Origin: Epithemia pelagica
Lineage: Eukaryota; Bacillariophyta; Bacillariophyceae; Surirellales; Surirellaceae
NCBI GenBank assembly: GCA_946965045.2
Contig: OX337228.1
Location: 2,418,001 to 2,482,000, forward strand
Direction: 5' to 3'
Length of the DNA: 64,000 nt
Shown here: one piece after another, positions 49,119 to 60,044 of the stretch
Layout: each line of letters opens with the position of its first letter
Position numbering within the stretch: the stretch's first letter is position 1
Notes under the pieces: model-generated
Databases searched by the model: none
What the model was told of the DNA's origin: nothing
Seen by the model: only the letters and a program-made list of their open reading frames with translations
Position numbers and translations under genes: made by a program

Positions 49119-51101
49119 CCAACAACAACAACTTCCAAACAACAACAACAACAACAACCACAACCACCATTGGCCAAGAAACGTATCCAAGCGGAAGCGC
49201 AAGCCGTGGCATCTTCCATCCTTTCCCAACCACAATTCCATACGACACTGCAACAACAACAACACCAACAACATGCCCTGGTTGCTTCTTTTGTGGAACA
49301 AGTTCTTCGAAAGGTCCAAAAAACGGGCATTGGATATGCCCGACTCATTGATTGTACGACCGTGGCCACTCTCTTGTCGTCGTCGTCATCCTCCATACCG
49401 ACACACGCCGCCCCGAACAAGGCCACGGAACCACACCGAACAAAGACTCCCACTCCTCCACAACGACTGGCGCACGACCGTGCCGTCGCCTCGGTCGTAT
49501 TGGCTCGCGATGCCGCCCAAGGTGGTCGATTCAAACGATGGCCGGTCGTTCTTTTGGGACAAAATGCCTCGGCGGGAACTCTGACCTTGCTCAATGGTGG
49601 ATGGGTCGTACAAGATCAAAGTGTACGAGCCGACCTGGAAGCACAAAAATTGGTCCACGGAACAAGGGAACCCGACAGGGACAAGACGACGACAACGACA
49701 ATAGTCGTGGCGTCGGAACGACGCATTCTTCGTCGACTGGAATGTCTGGCCATGGGCGGTGGTGGTAGTGGCGACAAGGACGACGATGATGCATCCATGG
49801 ATCGTCGATTGCAATTGGATGTCAAGCGTGCCTTGGCTGCATTGAATTTGCCTCGAACTCCAGCGGGAGCACGACAAGCCTTGGTGGAGCTAGGCCATTG
49901 GTCCCACACGGAACAGTACGCGTCGGTTGCACCGTGGCCACCCGAGGTACTCGAGGCTGCCCTTCATTATGCACGTCACGATCAAGCCGTGTTGGCCGCA
50001 GCCAGTCGTCGCGTCGACCTTTCCAACCTTCCCTGCATTTGTGTCGATGCCAAGGGTACTGCCTTTCGAGACGATGCCCTCGGCATTCGTCTTCGACGAC
50101 AACAACATGGATCGAGCGGATCCAAATCCGCGTCCTCCGCCAAATGGGAAGTCTTGGTACACATTGCCGATGTTTCCGATATTTATGCTACTCCAACAAC
50201 AACACCGTCCAACCACAATCTGTCCGAATCTCTTCAATCTCGTCTCGCGCTCTTACGACAAGCTGCCGAAACACGGGGGCAGAGTCGCTATGATTTACCC
50301 CTGGGTCCTCTACACTTGATGCCACCCGTTGCTCTGAAAGCTCTGAGTTTGTCCAGTACCAAACATCACGACAAGAAAAACCACAACAACAACAACAACA
50401 AGGAAAATACGAAACAACCATGTGTTACACTCTGGGCCTCCATTGATCCCAACGACGGGACTTTATTGGATGCCGGCATTGAGCGAACTCTTGTGGCCCC
50501 GCCCGTGGAACTCACGTACGAATCGGCGTCGATTCTCATGAACAACGACGACAACAAGGCGGAGGAAAAGAACCGAGAAAGACTAACACTCTTGGCACTG
50601 GAACGAGTCCTCCTCCAATGGTATAAAAAGCGGCAGGAGCGGAGTCAAACTGCCCAAAAACGAGAAGCCCGTTTGCGTCATCGACAACAAGAAACCAGAG
50701 ATCCGGCAATGCCACACGACATGTATCAGGATGACGAGTCATTTCAGCGCACCAGGGCTCACCGTTTGGTCGATGCAGCACTCGAGTTGTATTCCTATTG
50801 TGCCCGGAGGCTTTTGAATCGAGCCAAGGCACCCATTCCCTTTGTTCCAGGGGCTGGTCGCGCCGAAGGGGGTCGAGTGGCCACGGCTCCACTCCGGCGA
50901 TACATTGATGGCCAATCCCAACGACAACTGCTGGCCGTCGTTGCCGGATACGGCAAGCCCTTGACAAAGGAGGAATGCCGTCGTGTTGTGGAAATTGCCA
51001 ATGATTCGCGAAAGGCAACCGTTTCCACCAAACGAGTCGCCACTACGCCAAGGAACCGGCCCAGCGACACAAGAACGAATACGAAAGGCCGCCGTGGCTA
51101 G
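48351..51101 (+). CDS. RNase II/RNR-type exoribonuclease (RNB domain), probably organellar
   Basis: RNB enzymes degrade RNA 3' to 5'. The ATG at 48351 gives 916 aa and a signal-like leader (V-L-G-L-M-F-F-L-L-V) with T-S before F-C, compatible with diatom plastid import; 48126 would be the upstream alternative. The RNB region spans about residues 550-900, with V-L-V-H-I-A-D-V-S, R-Y-D-L-P-L-G and the final R-R-Y-I-D-G-Q-S-Q-R-Q-L. The first active-site strand has D566, D574 and D575. The fourth acidic position of the family (Asp in RNase II, Glu in cyanobacteria) is Phe572 here. No S1 domain is seen. Poly-Gln tracts from CAA repeats interrupt the first 300 residues. Confidence 0.8.
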
Positions 51102-51171
51102 ATCATGGCCTACTCTCAAGATATTTTATTCCCTGAAAGCTTAAATTTGGATGTACTCGACCGTGGTTACG

Positions 51172-54100
51172 CTAACTGGAAAATCGATCATCTTCGTCGG
51201 ACGAGGGCGACGTGCTGCTGCTTGAATTGTCCTTTCTTCCCAGCAAAATCTTTTCGCAAACAACACAAACCCAGGCGGGCTCTTGAACGCCAAACGTCTT
51301 GGGGAAATATTCTGGTGGAAGACAGCTGCTGGTGCAGAGACCACAAACAAAGCGACTGCAGTGACGGCAGTGTGTCGCTCGTGAGGTGGCACCAATGCTG
51401 GCTTTGCAGTGCATACACCAGGATCGGGCGGGTGCCCATTTGTGGGGAGTAGTTATCGCGCTAAGAATGTGATGGAGGGATTCATCACTCTCCACCATGT
51501 CGAGAGCAAGTACTTCAGATGATCCCATATCATTCCAAAAGGAATCCCAACGCTTTGGCTTTTTCCACAAAATGTGGAGTTCTGCACCTTTGCTTACTAA
51601 TTCGACCGCGCTGTCCGTGTCTTGGTGGTACAAACTTAAGTGAAGAGCTGTACATCCAGTTAACGACTGAAGGTTAGCATCAGCTCCATTGTTCAGCATG
51701 TTTCTCAGCGTGTTTTGTAGAACTCCCTGATCCCGAAGGGAGGTATTGTGACAAAGCAGATGTATGGCTCCTTGATTGCGTTCGTTGCAAATATTTGGGT
51801 CAGCACCTCGCTCCAGTAGAACAGCAACAATATCACAGGCATCCGACGTTTCGATCTGAACTGCGTAGTGAAGAGGGGTGTTTCCTTCCCTGTCTTGGTC
51901 ATTCAGGTCAGGTTGGACCGTGCCGTGAGAGCCGGCCAATAGTTGTGTGATCCTCTGCCGAACATCAAAGTCACGACTTTCAGCGACTTCGTTCCTTGCC
52001 GGCAAAGCAATCAAATGCAAGGCCGTGAACCAACGGATATTATCTGCATTGTTCACATCTGCCCCACTTCGGAGAAGAGAACGCACAGCATCCACGTCCC
52101 TGCGCTGGACAGCCAAGTGAAGAGCTGTTATCCCGTCTATATTCGGGATGTTTGGGTTGGCCCCACCTTTGCGGAGCAGAATTTCCGTTACTGCCGATGA
52201 TTCTGAAAGGTGCAGGGGAGTCTCCCCATCCTCATCTTGAGCGTTGACTACTGCTCCTGTTTCCACGAGCATAGAGGTGACATCGGTGTTCGTTGAGATA
52301 GCAGCTAGATGTAGCGCAGTTCGTCCGTATCTGTCTCCTTCATTGACTAGTGAACAAGGATCAGTAGCCTGCTCCATTATTCTTGTGAAAAGATGCATGT
52401 TTCCCTGACGGATGGAGTTGTGCAAGTGTCGAATCTCGTCGACATAGTCATCTGGGAGAGAAATACCGCCATGGTTTGGTTGTCCTTGGTCGTTGCTAGG
52501 CGATGTTATATGATCAACAATACCACGTATCTGATGCTCATCCATTGAGTCCAGTAGACTAACATCGGATCGAACAGGGCTCGACTTTTTCGGTTGTACA
52601 TTTTGTTCATCTTCGACACTTCTCAAAGCCAGTCCTTCAAGGGTCACAGAATTGATTGAAAACGAGTCGGTTGCACTTCTTAGACAATCCAGTTCGTTTC
52701 TTAAAGTCTCCAGTTGCCCCTCTTTTATCCTCACTTCCTCAACCAGGAACTTCAAATTCTCCGTTTCACTGTGCGTGGGTGATCGCTTTGCATATGAAGC
52801 AGTCAATTCATGTTGGAGTCGTTGTATCTCATTACGTAGATTTTGGACTTCACTGGCTTTTTCTTTCTTCATCTCTTCCCGACTCAGCTCCGATTTTTCT
52901 TTCTCTTGTTCAAGTTCTTTTCTGAGACGTGCCATTTCTTCTTTGTATTTGTCCCGCTCAGCCATCACATTGTTAAGGTCTTTTGCTTCTCTACGTCGTC
53001 GACACAATTCCCTGTGAGCTGCTCTCGCCCGAACGCGTGTTTGGGCATAGATGACAGCCTTTCTAAGTTTCTTGAAAGCCCGTGAAGAATTGTGAATCTT
53101 CCAGGCTTTTTGGATTGAGTTTGCTTTTCTATCCAGGAATAAATAAGCGGCGAGTTGCCTCGCAACGGTTCCCCTAAAGGCACTTTGACACCACCGAGCA
53201 ATGTAATAACCAGCTTTCAGAAAGGTTCTTGCTCGATAGCACCGATATGAATTCTGAAGAATCATTGCAGAACTCGTGACGAGCTGTTCCCGAAAACGTC
53301 GATCTGCATAAGACTTGCGAACAAACTTTTGAATTATTGTCGCCGCGTAAACAGCAATTTCAAATTCGGTTTGTGCAAAACACATCCTCGCAAATGCCTG
53401 TATTTTGGCCGCTGCTCGATCCAACGTCTGGCTTCGAAGCCGCTCGAGTGTTTCGAATGCACGTAAACGCAGAAAGACTTTGGTCTTCCCCATCTGCATT
53501 CCCAGAAAAGTAGTCCTGTTACAACCATGGCGAAGCGGAAGTGAGAACATGAAAGTGGCTGATGGCGGTACATCACTTCGGTAATACGTACCTCTGAGGT
53601 TTTTCACTTGGAAAAGAGTCATTTTCCATTGCTTCGTTTAACATTGGGGTGAGCTCGTCGACAAGATCAGTACAACTATCATTATCCTGATATCGAGGCA
53701 TGTGTTTCCCTTTTCGACGAAGTTTTTTCCGACGCAACAAACCGTATCGTTCCACAAAATGATCATGGAAATATCGGTGAGGAAATCCAACTCGTGATAC
53801 CCGTATCGCTTCAAGAACCCCGGCGCATCTTAACTGGTCTGCAATAATAAGGGGATCGAAGTTGTTCGGTACCAAATCATCGTTTGGCTTCAAGCATCGA
53901 ACATAGTGGGGTTCTGTAGATTCAATACGGGATCGCAACTCCGTTAGTTGTGAGCTAAACTGCATTCCGACACCGTCCCTCAGCAGCGAGCTCGATCCGC
54001 GCTGCATTTGCTTTGGGTTACTCCTTGGGATGGGTTTCTTTTGCTGGGGTTGCTCCAATGGTTGTTGCTCACACAAAAGTGCGCCCAAGCTGGCCACAAA

Positions 54101-56227
54101 AGGGTTCAAAGATGACAACAACAGTTCCGTGGTTTCTTTTGGAAGCTCATCTTTATTCTTTTCCAGAAAGTTGGAAGAATCGTATTCAACAATCCCAGCA
54201 TAGTGATGAATCGAGAAACAAAACATGGCTTCTTGCTGCTTCGTAACGATAAATCTCGGGTGATCTCTACATTTTTCGTAAACGGCCAAGGCAAAGGACT
54301 TGTCTGTGCATCTTGCCAGTCGGCATTGCTCATCTAATACAGAAAGGATTCCATGGCGTTTCTTTTCGATCAGATCAAGGACATCTTGATTGTCAGGAAA
54401 AGTGATGAAAGACCAATCTATTCCTTCCCTCTCATACTCTTGTTGCTCCAATTTAAAAACAAACCGATTGAACTGTTGTTGCAGAGCTTCGTTGCAGTGG
54501 TTGATACAAAGCTGCTCAAAGCTATTGACTTCAAACGACTCAAAGCCGAAAATGTCCAAGACACCAATGGACGCTGATTCAGGTGTGTTACGGCTTTGCG
54601 ACGTAGGGGTTTGCTGTGCTTGAATTGACTCGTTGACCCGTCGAACAACATACTCAAAGAGTGCCCCATACGTTGCCTTCATGAGCGCCTCCACCGCTTT
54701 GTGTGCCTTTTCAATCGACAGATTCTTATAAAGTCGTTCAGAATTCACTTCCATCAGAACCTGACACAAGGCTCCGTTCAAGGCATCAACGCTCACCCCT
54801 AACAGAGCAAGAGCCGCTCGTAAGCTCGGATTGTCTCGATCCAAGGCAGAAGAATCTTCGGCGTCAGATGGAACAAAAGTTAAATTTGACGTATGTAACA
54901 GTGCACACGCAACTGTGAAAAGGTTCGTTTGCTCGTCTGCCGAGAACCCCACCGTATCCAGGGCGGACCTTAACTCACGGTATGTTTCACGGTCTGAGAC
55001 TCCATCTCGGCGGTCGAAGGTCCCAGATTCCGATGTCATTCGAAACGATTCGACCGTTGCTGTTGCAATTCGCAGCCGTTTGCGATCCTTTTGTGGGAGT
55101 GCCGCGAGAATCTCGTAGAACACATGGTAGTTCCGCTCTCCCGGACATTGGGATATCAGTCGTACTTTCTCCAGAAGATAGGTTCGGATTGACGCGGATT
55201 TCAGTGACCCTAGCCTTGTATCGAACCGTATTTCGATGAATTTTCCAAATCTGGAGGAGTTATCGTTTCTGACGGTTCGAGCGTTCCCAAAGGATTCCAA
55301 AATTGGGTTGGATTGTAGCACCTGTGATTCTATTGAAACACGTGAGGCTTCGCCCTGTTTATTTCTTTCAGTCCGCTGCGATAAGGTTGCAAGATATCTC
55401 ATGACAACCTTGGTTGTAACAGTTTTTCCAGCTCCTGATTCCCCCGAAACTAGGATGGATTGGTTTAGATTCGAACGAATCATTGACCTGTACGCGTCTT
55501 CAGCAATCGCGTAGATATGAGGTGGAGGTCTCTCGCTGTAGTCTTGTCGCCAGTATTGTTGCATCACATCATCCCCATAAAGATTGCTGAGTGCTTGAAA
55601 AGGGTTGAGCGCCAGGAGGATTTTTCCTGTGTACGTGTAGATGTGCTCTGCCTCATATCGATGTCGTAAGCAAAAAACTACGGCTGGTTCATGGAGTTGT
55701 TCCAGCATGGTAAGATCTGATGGAGGCTCAGGAGACTCTCGTTGTGACCACCACGCATTTGCAGTACAGACTTTTGTGTAGTCCGATGTGTTGTAGGAAA
55801 AGGACACGGATGCATTTTGCAGGTGTGGTGGAGCGAAGTCACAATCGTTCACGGTCAATGTGATCGACACGGTCGAATCGGGTGCGCCTGGAGATCCGAC
55901 ACGGCTTGAGAGACCGCCTGGTGACGGTCTGCTCAGAGCAGGAGAGTTGGTTATTTTTCGTAGTTTGATATCATATGGGGATTTTAAGGATGATTGACAT
56001 GGGTCGGGTCCTTTGCCCTTCAACGGTGTAGAGACCGGTGTGGTTGATGCTGTATGTACACTCGCTCGACACCAACCCCATTCCGTATCTGTGGCCCGCG
56101 TCCGTTTACGAGGCCTCCAGCCATTTGGAAGAGATCCTCCCTGATCCAATATCGCTTCTACCAAGTCCGTTCGAACCCAAACATGAGTTCCATGCAAAGG
56201 CGCTCCTCCCTTTTTCATTGGAGCCAT
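51172..56227 (-). CDS. Unconventional myosin with IQ, coiled coil, ankyrin repeats and FYVE-like finger
   Basis: Two exons, 56227-53592 and 53515-51172, with a 76-nt GTACGT...CAG intron, give 1659 aa. After about 125 N-terminal residues the motor has the P-loop G-E-S-G-A-G-K-T (near 265), switch I N-D-N-S-S-R-F-G-K-F, switch II D-I-F-G-F-E-S-F, and the actin-binding R-S-R-I-E-S-T-E-P-H-Y-V-R-C-L-K-P-N. The exon join restores M-G-K-T-K-V-F-L-R just before the IQ motifs (three to five, about 900-1040). A coiled coil follows at about 1060-1160, then five or six ankyrin repeats at about 1280-1530. A Cys-rich finger near 1570-1640 (C-x2-C...T-H-C-R-H-C...C-x2-C) resembles FYVE but lacks the W-x2-D start. 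It is likely an actin motor that binds PI3P membranes or protein partners. The class is uncertain. Confidence 0.9.
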
Positions 56228-56670
56228 CAGTCACAGTTCCAACCTCTTGCAAGACTTTCTCGTCACCCCTTAAGACAACCGTGAATTCCACTGTCTCACA
56301 ACAACGGGCTTCAGTTTCTCGATCCTGTACGGTCAAAGAACGGCTTATATTAGTCTCGTTCTTTTTCTCTTTTGATTTTGTTTTAGGGCCTGCAATAATC
56401 GGTCTTGGGACGCTATGCTGTAAACACACACAAGCGTGGGTTCTTGTGCGCCATCCGTCGATGATCTCCTCGTCCTCGGCCTGTGAAATGGGTTGGCACG
56501 CGCTGGCGAAACACAGGAAACGTGTAGTTATTTTTGATTGGGACTTGTCGCGCTCGGATGCTCTATGGTCCAACGGCTGCCATCGCGCAACGATCCACTC
56601 CGCCCCACAAAACGCGAAGAAATAATATCTAGCCAGACACTAAAAGAGACAAAAACGATTAACGATTATA
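56228..56670. other. Upstream region of the myosin gene
   Basis: 443 bp between the myosin ATG and a terminal-inverted-repeat element. Overlapping open frames on both strands have no recognisable content. The promoter of the myosin gene should lie here. Confidence 0.4.
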
Positions 56671-56708
56671 ATGGAGGAAAACGGTTTGACCTAAAATCCT
56701 AAAAATCC
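56671..56708 (+). repeat. Left terminal inverted repeat
   Basis: It pairs with 57543-57580. The first 24 positions after the first base match perfectly. Confidence 0.8.
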
Positions 56709-56789
56709 TATTCTTAGCCAATCAGATCGCTCCAAATCGTACGACGTTCAGACGCATTTGGCCTCCAGTTTAGGATTGAAAGGCCTCTT

Positions 56790-56840
56790 GTTTAGGACTT
56801 TCGATCGGTCATCTTCTGGAAGCAATCGAAAGTCCTAAAC
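56790..56840. repeat. Perfect 16-bp stem hairpin
   Basis: GTTTAGGACTTTCGAT (56790-56805) and ATCGAAAGTCCTAAAC (56825-56840) are exact inverse copies with a 19-nt loop. The hairpin lies just downstream of the SANT ORF stop, and its arms contain the TCCTAAA motif of the element ends. Confidence 0.85.
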
Positions 56841-56845
56841 GAATC

Positions 56846-57319
56846 CTAAACGATTTGGAACCAAAATCTCCATCCAACGGGAATCTGCACTCCTTTCTCC
56901 TCTTTGTTGCCCTCTTGGCTATTTTCATCATCATCAGAGTCATTCTGCCCTGAGTGCCCAACACCTTCTTTCAAAGCAATATGATCCTTGATGTGCTTGG
57001 CTCGTACCACGGTATTAGGCGGGGTTGTTGCACCCGTTGGCTTCTTTCCCATGGACATCTTCTCAAACTTGCGCTTCACAGCGTTACCGTCCCGGCGATA
57101 CTTGCCGTTGGAAGCTTCGTAGAGTTCTCCTGCAGCCTCCTTCCACATGTCGTCGCCCGCGGGACAGAGTTCTTCAACGATCGTCAGCATGAGATCGGTC
57201 TCCTCTTTGCCCCACCTCGCGGATCCCCTCTTCCGACCCTTCTGCTTCTTTGGTTCGCCAGAATTCGTGTTGGCGTCTGCGGTTCCAGTAGGTTGGGGGT
57301 CTTGTTCTTGCGTCGACAT
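56846..57319 (-). CDS. Myb/SANT-like DNA-binding protein of the TIR element
   Basis: 157 aa from the ATG at 57319. The first 30 residues are polar and basic (K-K-Q-K-G-R-K-R-G-S-A-R). A Myb/SANT-like domain covers residues 33-95: W-G-K-E-E-T-D-L-M-L as the first helix with its Trp, M-W-K-E-A-A-G-E-L as the second, and N-A-V-K-R-K-F-E-K-M as the recognition helix. Plant and oomycete families of this type are often transposon-associated. The C-terminus is acidic (D-S-D-D-D-E-N). It lies wholly between inverted repeats, so an element-encoded protein is likelier than a host transcription factor. The last few residues read into the hairpin flank. Confidence 0.65.
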   Translation of the reverse strand: MSTQEQDPQPTGTADANTNSGEPKKQKGRKRGSARWGKEETDLMLTIVEELCPAGDDMWKEAAGELYEASNGKYRRDGNAVKRKFEKMSMGKKPTGATTPPNTVVRAKHIKDHIALKEGVGHSGQNDSDDDENSQEGNKEEKGVQIPVGWRFWFQIV

Positions 57320-57542
57320 CGTTCGGGATTCTTTTTGATTGCTGCTTCACTCTTGTGACGAGAACAAAAAAGTGATCGCATTGCCAAATTCTCGTTATGC
57401 TATGTGCGCATCTTGATTGGATTCGGAACCTGTATACAGATCAAGGTAGATGTGCTAGCTCCTACGCAGGTCAGACTACGAATAAGTTTAGGATAAAATG
57501 GGGGTCAACACGGTTTGTCCTAAAATCCTATTTGAGGGGGGA

Positions 57543-57580
57543 AGGAGTTTAGGAATTTAGGTCAAACCGTTTTCCTCCAA
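57543..57580 (-). repeat. Right terminal inverted repeat
   Basis: Inverse copy of 56671-56708 with a few mismatches in the inner CCTAAA-rich part. Confidence 0.8.
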
Positions 57581-57748
57581 TATGACAATGAAGTTGGACA
57601 ACGGTGATTGACCACGTTGTCATGTAAGGAACTTAACACTCTGAACTAGACTACAATACACTTCCTTCTGTTGTCTTTACAAATATCCCGTAAGAGCCCG
57701 AAAGGTTACCTTGATTGAAGCAAGACAAGGATTTCATCCTGTGTAATT

Positions 57749-59693
57749 CTAGCCGCAAACTGAAGAATTGCCCCAACAGACAGAGACTCCACCGCCATAC
57801 TCTGTGCAGTTATCCGGGACACCCACACGTTCGCAGTCGACACACAAGACATCGATCATACCAAAATCGCTTCCTCGCTGTTCACAAACAGCGAGAGAAA
57901 GGTCACCAGTTAGGGCAGTCCTCTCGAGACGCAGATTTTCTAACGTTGACGTGGAATGGCAAAGCGGGAATGCACAAAAAAGTGTCAGAAAAGAGAACCA
58001 CTCTTCGGTAAACTAGGTGTTGCATTTCTCTTACCAAGATATGCTATGGTGTCAAAGACACTCGGTAGCTCTCCTCCAATACCAGTTCCCGCTACATCAA
58101 ATATCTGCAATGATACCGCATTCGCAACACTTGGATCAATAACGCCTGTGATATCCGTATCACGAAGGTTGATTTCCTTCAAGTTGGGGATCGTGTATAA
58201 TGGTGTGGGGATAATGCCTCTCAATCTAGTGGATTGGAGCTTGAGGCGCTCCAGATTCGAAAGGATGTTAATGGTACTAGGAAGCTCCATTTCAAGGTCC
58301 ACATTCCCATGTAATGACAAAATACGTAGCTCGGCAAGTTCAAATATTGCTGGAGACACAGACCCTGTCAATTCGTTCTCACTTACATCGAGATACGCTG
58401 GATTCAAGAAACACAATAATATCATTGTAAGGAGGCACATTAGGTCATAAACCGCAACGCGCTCATCCAGTGTCCAATGAAACGTACCGAGACCTGCAAT
58501 ATTTGCGAGTTCTGGAGGAATCGTCTTGGTCAGTTTATTCTTGGCAACGCGATATTGAATAAGATTGCTCAAAGTACCGTGACTATTTGGTATTGTGCCT
58601 TCAATTTGATTGTTGGTCAACAACAGAATCTCCAGAGCGGGGAAATTCTCGCTCGACAAAAAGTCTGGTAGAGTTCCGTTCATGTTGTTGTTTTCCAGGT
58701 TCAGCTCTTTGAGGTTCCTTAGAGATTTGAAATCCTCCGTAATGGGACCCTCCGTGAGTGCCTCCTTCAAATTCAGCTGGATCAAATTCGTCAATTGTCG
58801 TATTTCACTGGGGAACGTCCCTCGAAACAGCGTCCGATCGCGTTCACTGGGAAATTGGGATCCTATGCACACCACGACCGATTGACCATGAGACTCAACA
58901 TATCCTTGTGCCAGACGAAAGAAGTTGCAAAACCAAAATACGTACCAAAATTAAGACCCACCACAGACCCTTCAATACAATCAACTTGGTGCCAGTCACA
59001 CACATCATTGTTGGATAGCCAGCCAAACTGGTTGCGATTGAAGGGGCATTCAGGGTTGTTCCTATTGCAGTCCGACCAGTTTTCTCCGTCCATTTGAAAA
59101 TACATTGTAGCGAGAGTATAACGTTCCAAGAATCGCTGCTCCGGGCACTCAATGCCTTCCTGTTGGATATAATTATCCTCATCGACAATCCATAACAGCG
59201 CCCTCCATTCGGACGATCCTCGATCGTTGAAGGTATCGCGGCTAGTTAGACCGACATCATCGCTCAGACATTGAATGAACGGAGGAAGGCCACCATCTGT
59301 CGGTGTCGACGATGGAGATGCAGACGGTTGTTCCGTGGGAGAAAATGTGGGAGACGGTGTATTGGATCCGCCATTATCACTTCCAGCAACAATGGAAACT
59401 GGAACCACGATGGCTGCTACAACGACAAATGCACATATCACATAGGCAATAATGCGACGTTGTTTTTGTTTGGCCAAGAGCTCTTCTTCCTCTTCGGTTA
59501 GAATCAACTCAACATCGGTGGCATCCACAACCTCATTATCGGCGACATAGGCTTGAATCCCCTCTTCTCCACCATAGGTTTGTGCGTATTCGCCTTCCAC
59601 AATATCCTCGTCATCGGCCATCGGCCTTGCCGAGGAATCTCCCAAGCCTTCTTGTGTAATCTGATTTATTGGAATAAAGTGGTCGCTTTCCAT
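57749..59693 (-). CDS. Transmembrane leucine-rich-repeat receptor-like protein
   Basis: Four exons, 59693-58946, 58862-58488, 58397-58035 and 57939-57749, encode 558 aa; all three introns (83, 90 and 95 nt) begin GTACGT or GTAAGA and keep frame. The ATG at 59693 is the first in frame. About 80 acidic cytosolic residues precede one helix (81-103, I-I-A-Y-V-I-C-A-F-V-V-V). A P/S/T stem follows (P-T-F-S-P-T-E-Q-P-S). A Cys-containing cap has D-G-E-N-W-S-D-C and V-C-D-W-H-Q-V-D-C, as in plant-type LRR caps. About nine L-x2-L-x-L repeats follow with N-x-L-x-G-x-I-P. Exon 4 adds a six-Cys end. No kinase is present. Diatoms carry many such proteins of unknown ligand. Confidence 0.87.
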
Positions 59694-60044
59694 TTTCTCT
59701 CCACAAAAAGATACTTCAGAGCAACTTTCGTGAGACCGCAACAACCACGAAGAACGAAGACGCACCTTTACAAGGATACCAGTTCGTCCTATCCCGGCAA
59801 AAATGTTTCTTTCAGGTGGTCAGACCGGGAATCGGTCATTCCCGCATGTAGGGGAAGTTCTGGGGGAATGAATGAGGTGGAGGGTCATTATCGTATACCA
59901 TCGTACTAAAGTGGCGGATCCATACATGTAGATCTAAGCTTAGTCTTTTAAGAACTTGCTTTTTGCCACGACGCGAATAAGTGAGTTTATCAGACCCAAC
60001 TGACTCTGACGAGAAAGACGATAAGAGAGAGTAGAAGCGAAGCG
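59694..60044. other. LRR gene promoter and 5' LTR/leader of the third retrotransposon
   Basis: Only 350 bp separate the LRR start codon from the divergent retrotransposon gag. The 5' LTR should end just before the primer-binding-like site at 59986. Its other end cannot be placed because the 3' LTR is outside the window. Short inverted motifs (CCGGG/CCCGC) lie at 59785-59850. Confidence 0.45.
59986..59997 (+). promoter_or_regulatory. Candidate primer-binding site of third element
   Basis: TTTATCAGACCC is identical to the sequence following the 5' terminal repeat of the outer element (24151-24162, minus). It stands 48 bp before gag, so the LTR probably ends near 59985. Confidence 0.6.

Larger units (their letters stand above)
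56671..57580. mobile_element. 910-bp terminal-inverted-repeat element with Myb/SANT-like ORF
   Basis: The left end TGGAGGAAAACGGTTTGACC (from 56672) is inverted at the right end (to 57579). The match extends to about 37 bp with few mismatches (...CCTAAA-TCCTAAA). TA flanks both ends, and 3-bp duplications are not clear. A further direct copy of the terminus, CGGTTTG-CCTAAAATCCTA, lies at about 57512. Inside are a perfect 16-bp hairpin and one ORF with a DNA-binding domain but no transposase. Myb/SANT proteins accompany PIF/Harbinger transposases, so this may be a nonautonomous relative. Superfamily unassigned. Confidence 0.75.

Noticed and set aside
48931-49594. Several minus-strand ORFs rich in Val, Cys or Leu
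   Set aside because: They are the antisense of CAA repeats in the RNase gene.
56038-56625. 195-aa plus-strand ORF upstream of the myosin gene
   Set aside because: It overlaps the myosin N-terminus antisense, has low-complexity content, and no motif supports it.
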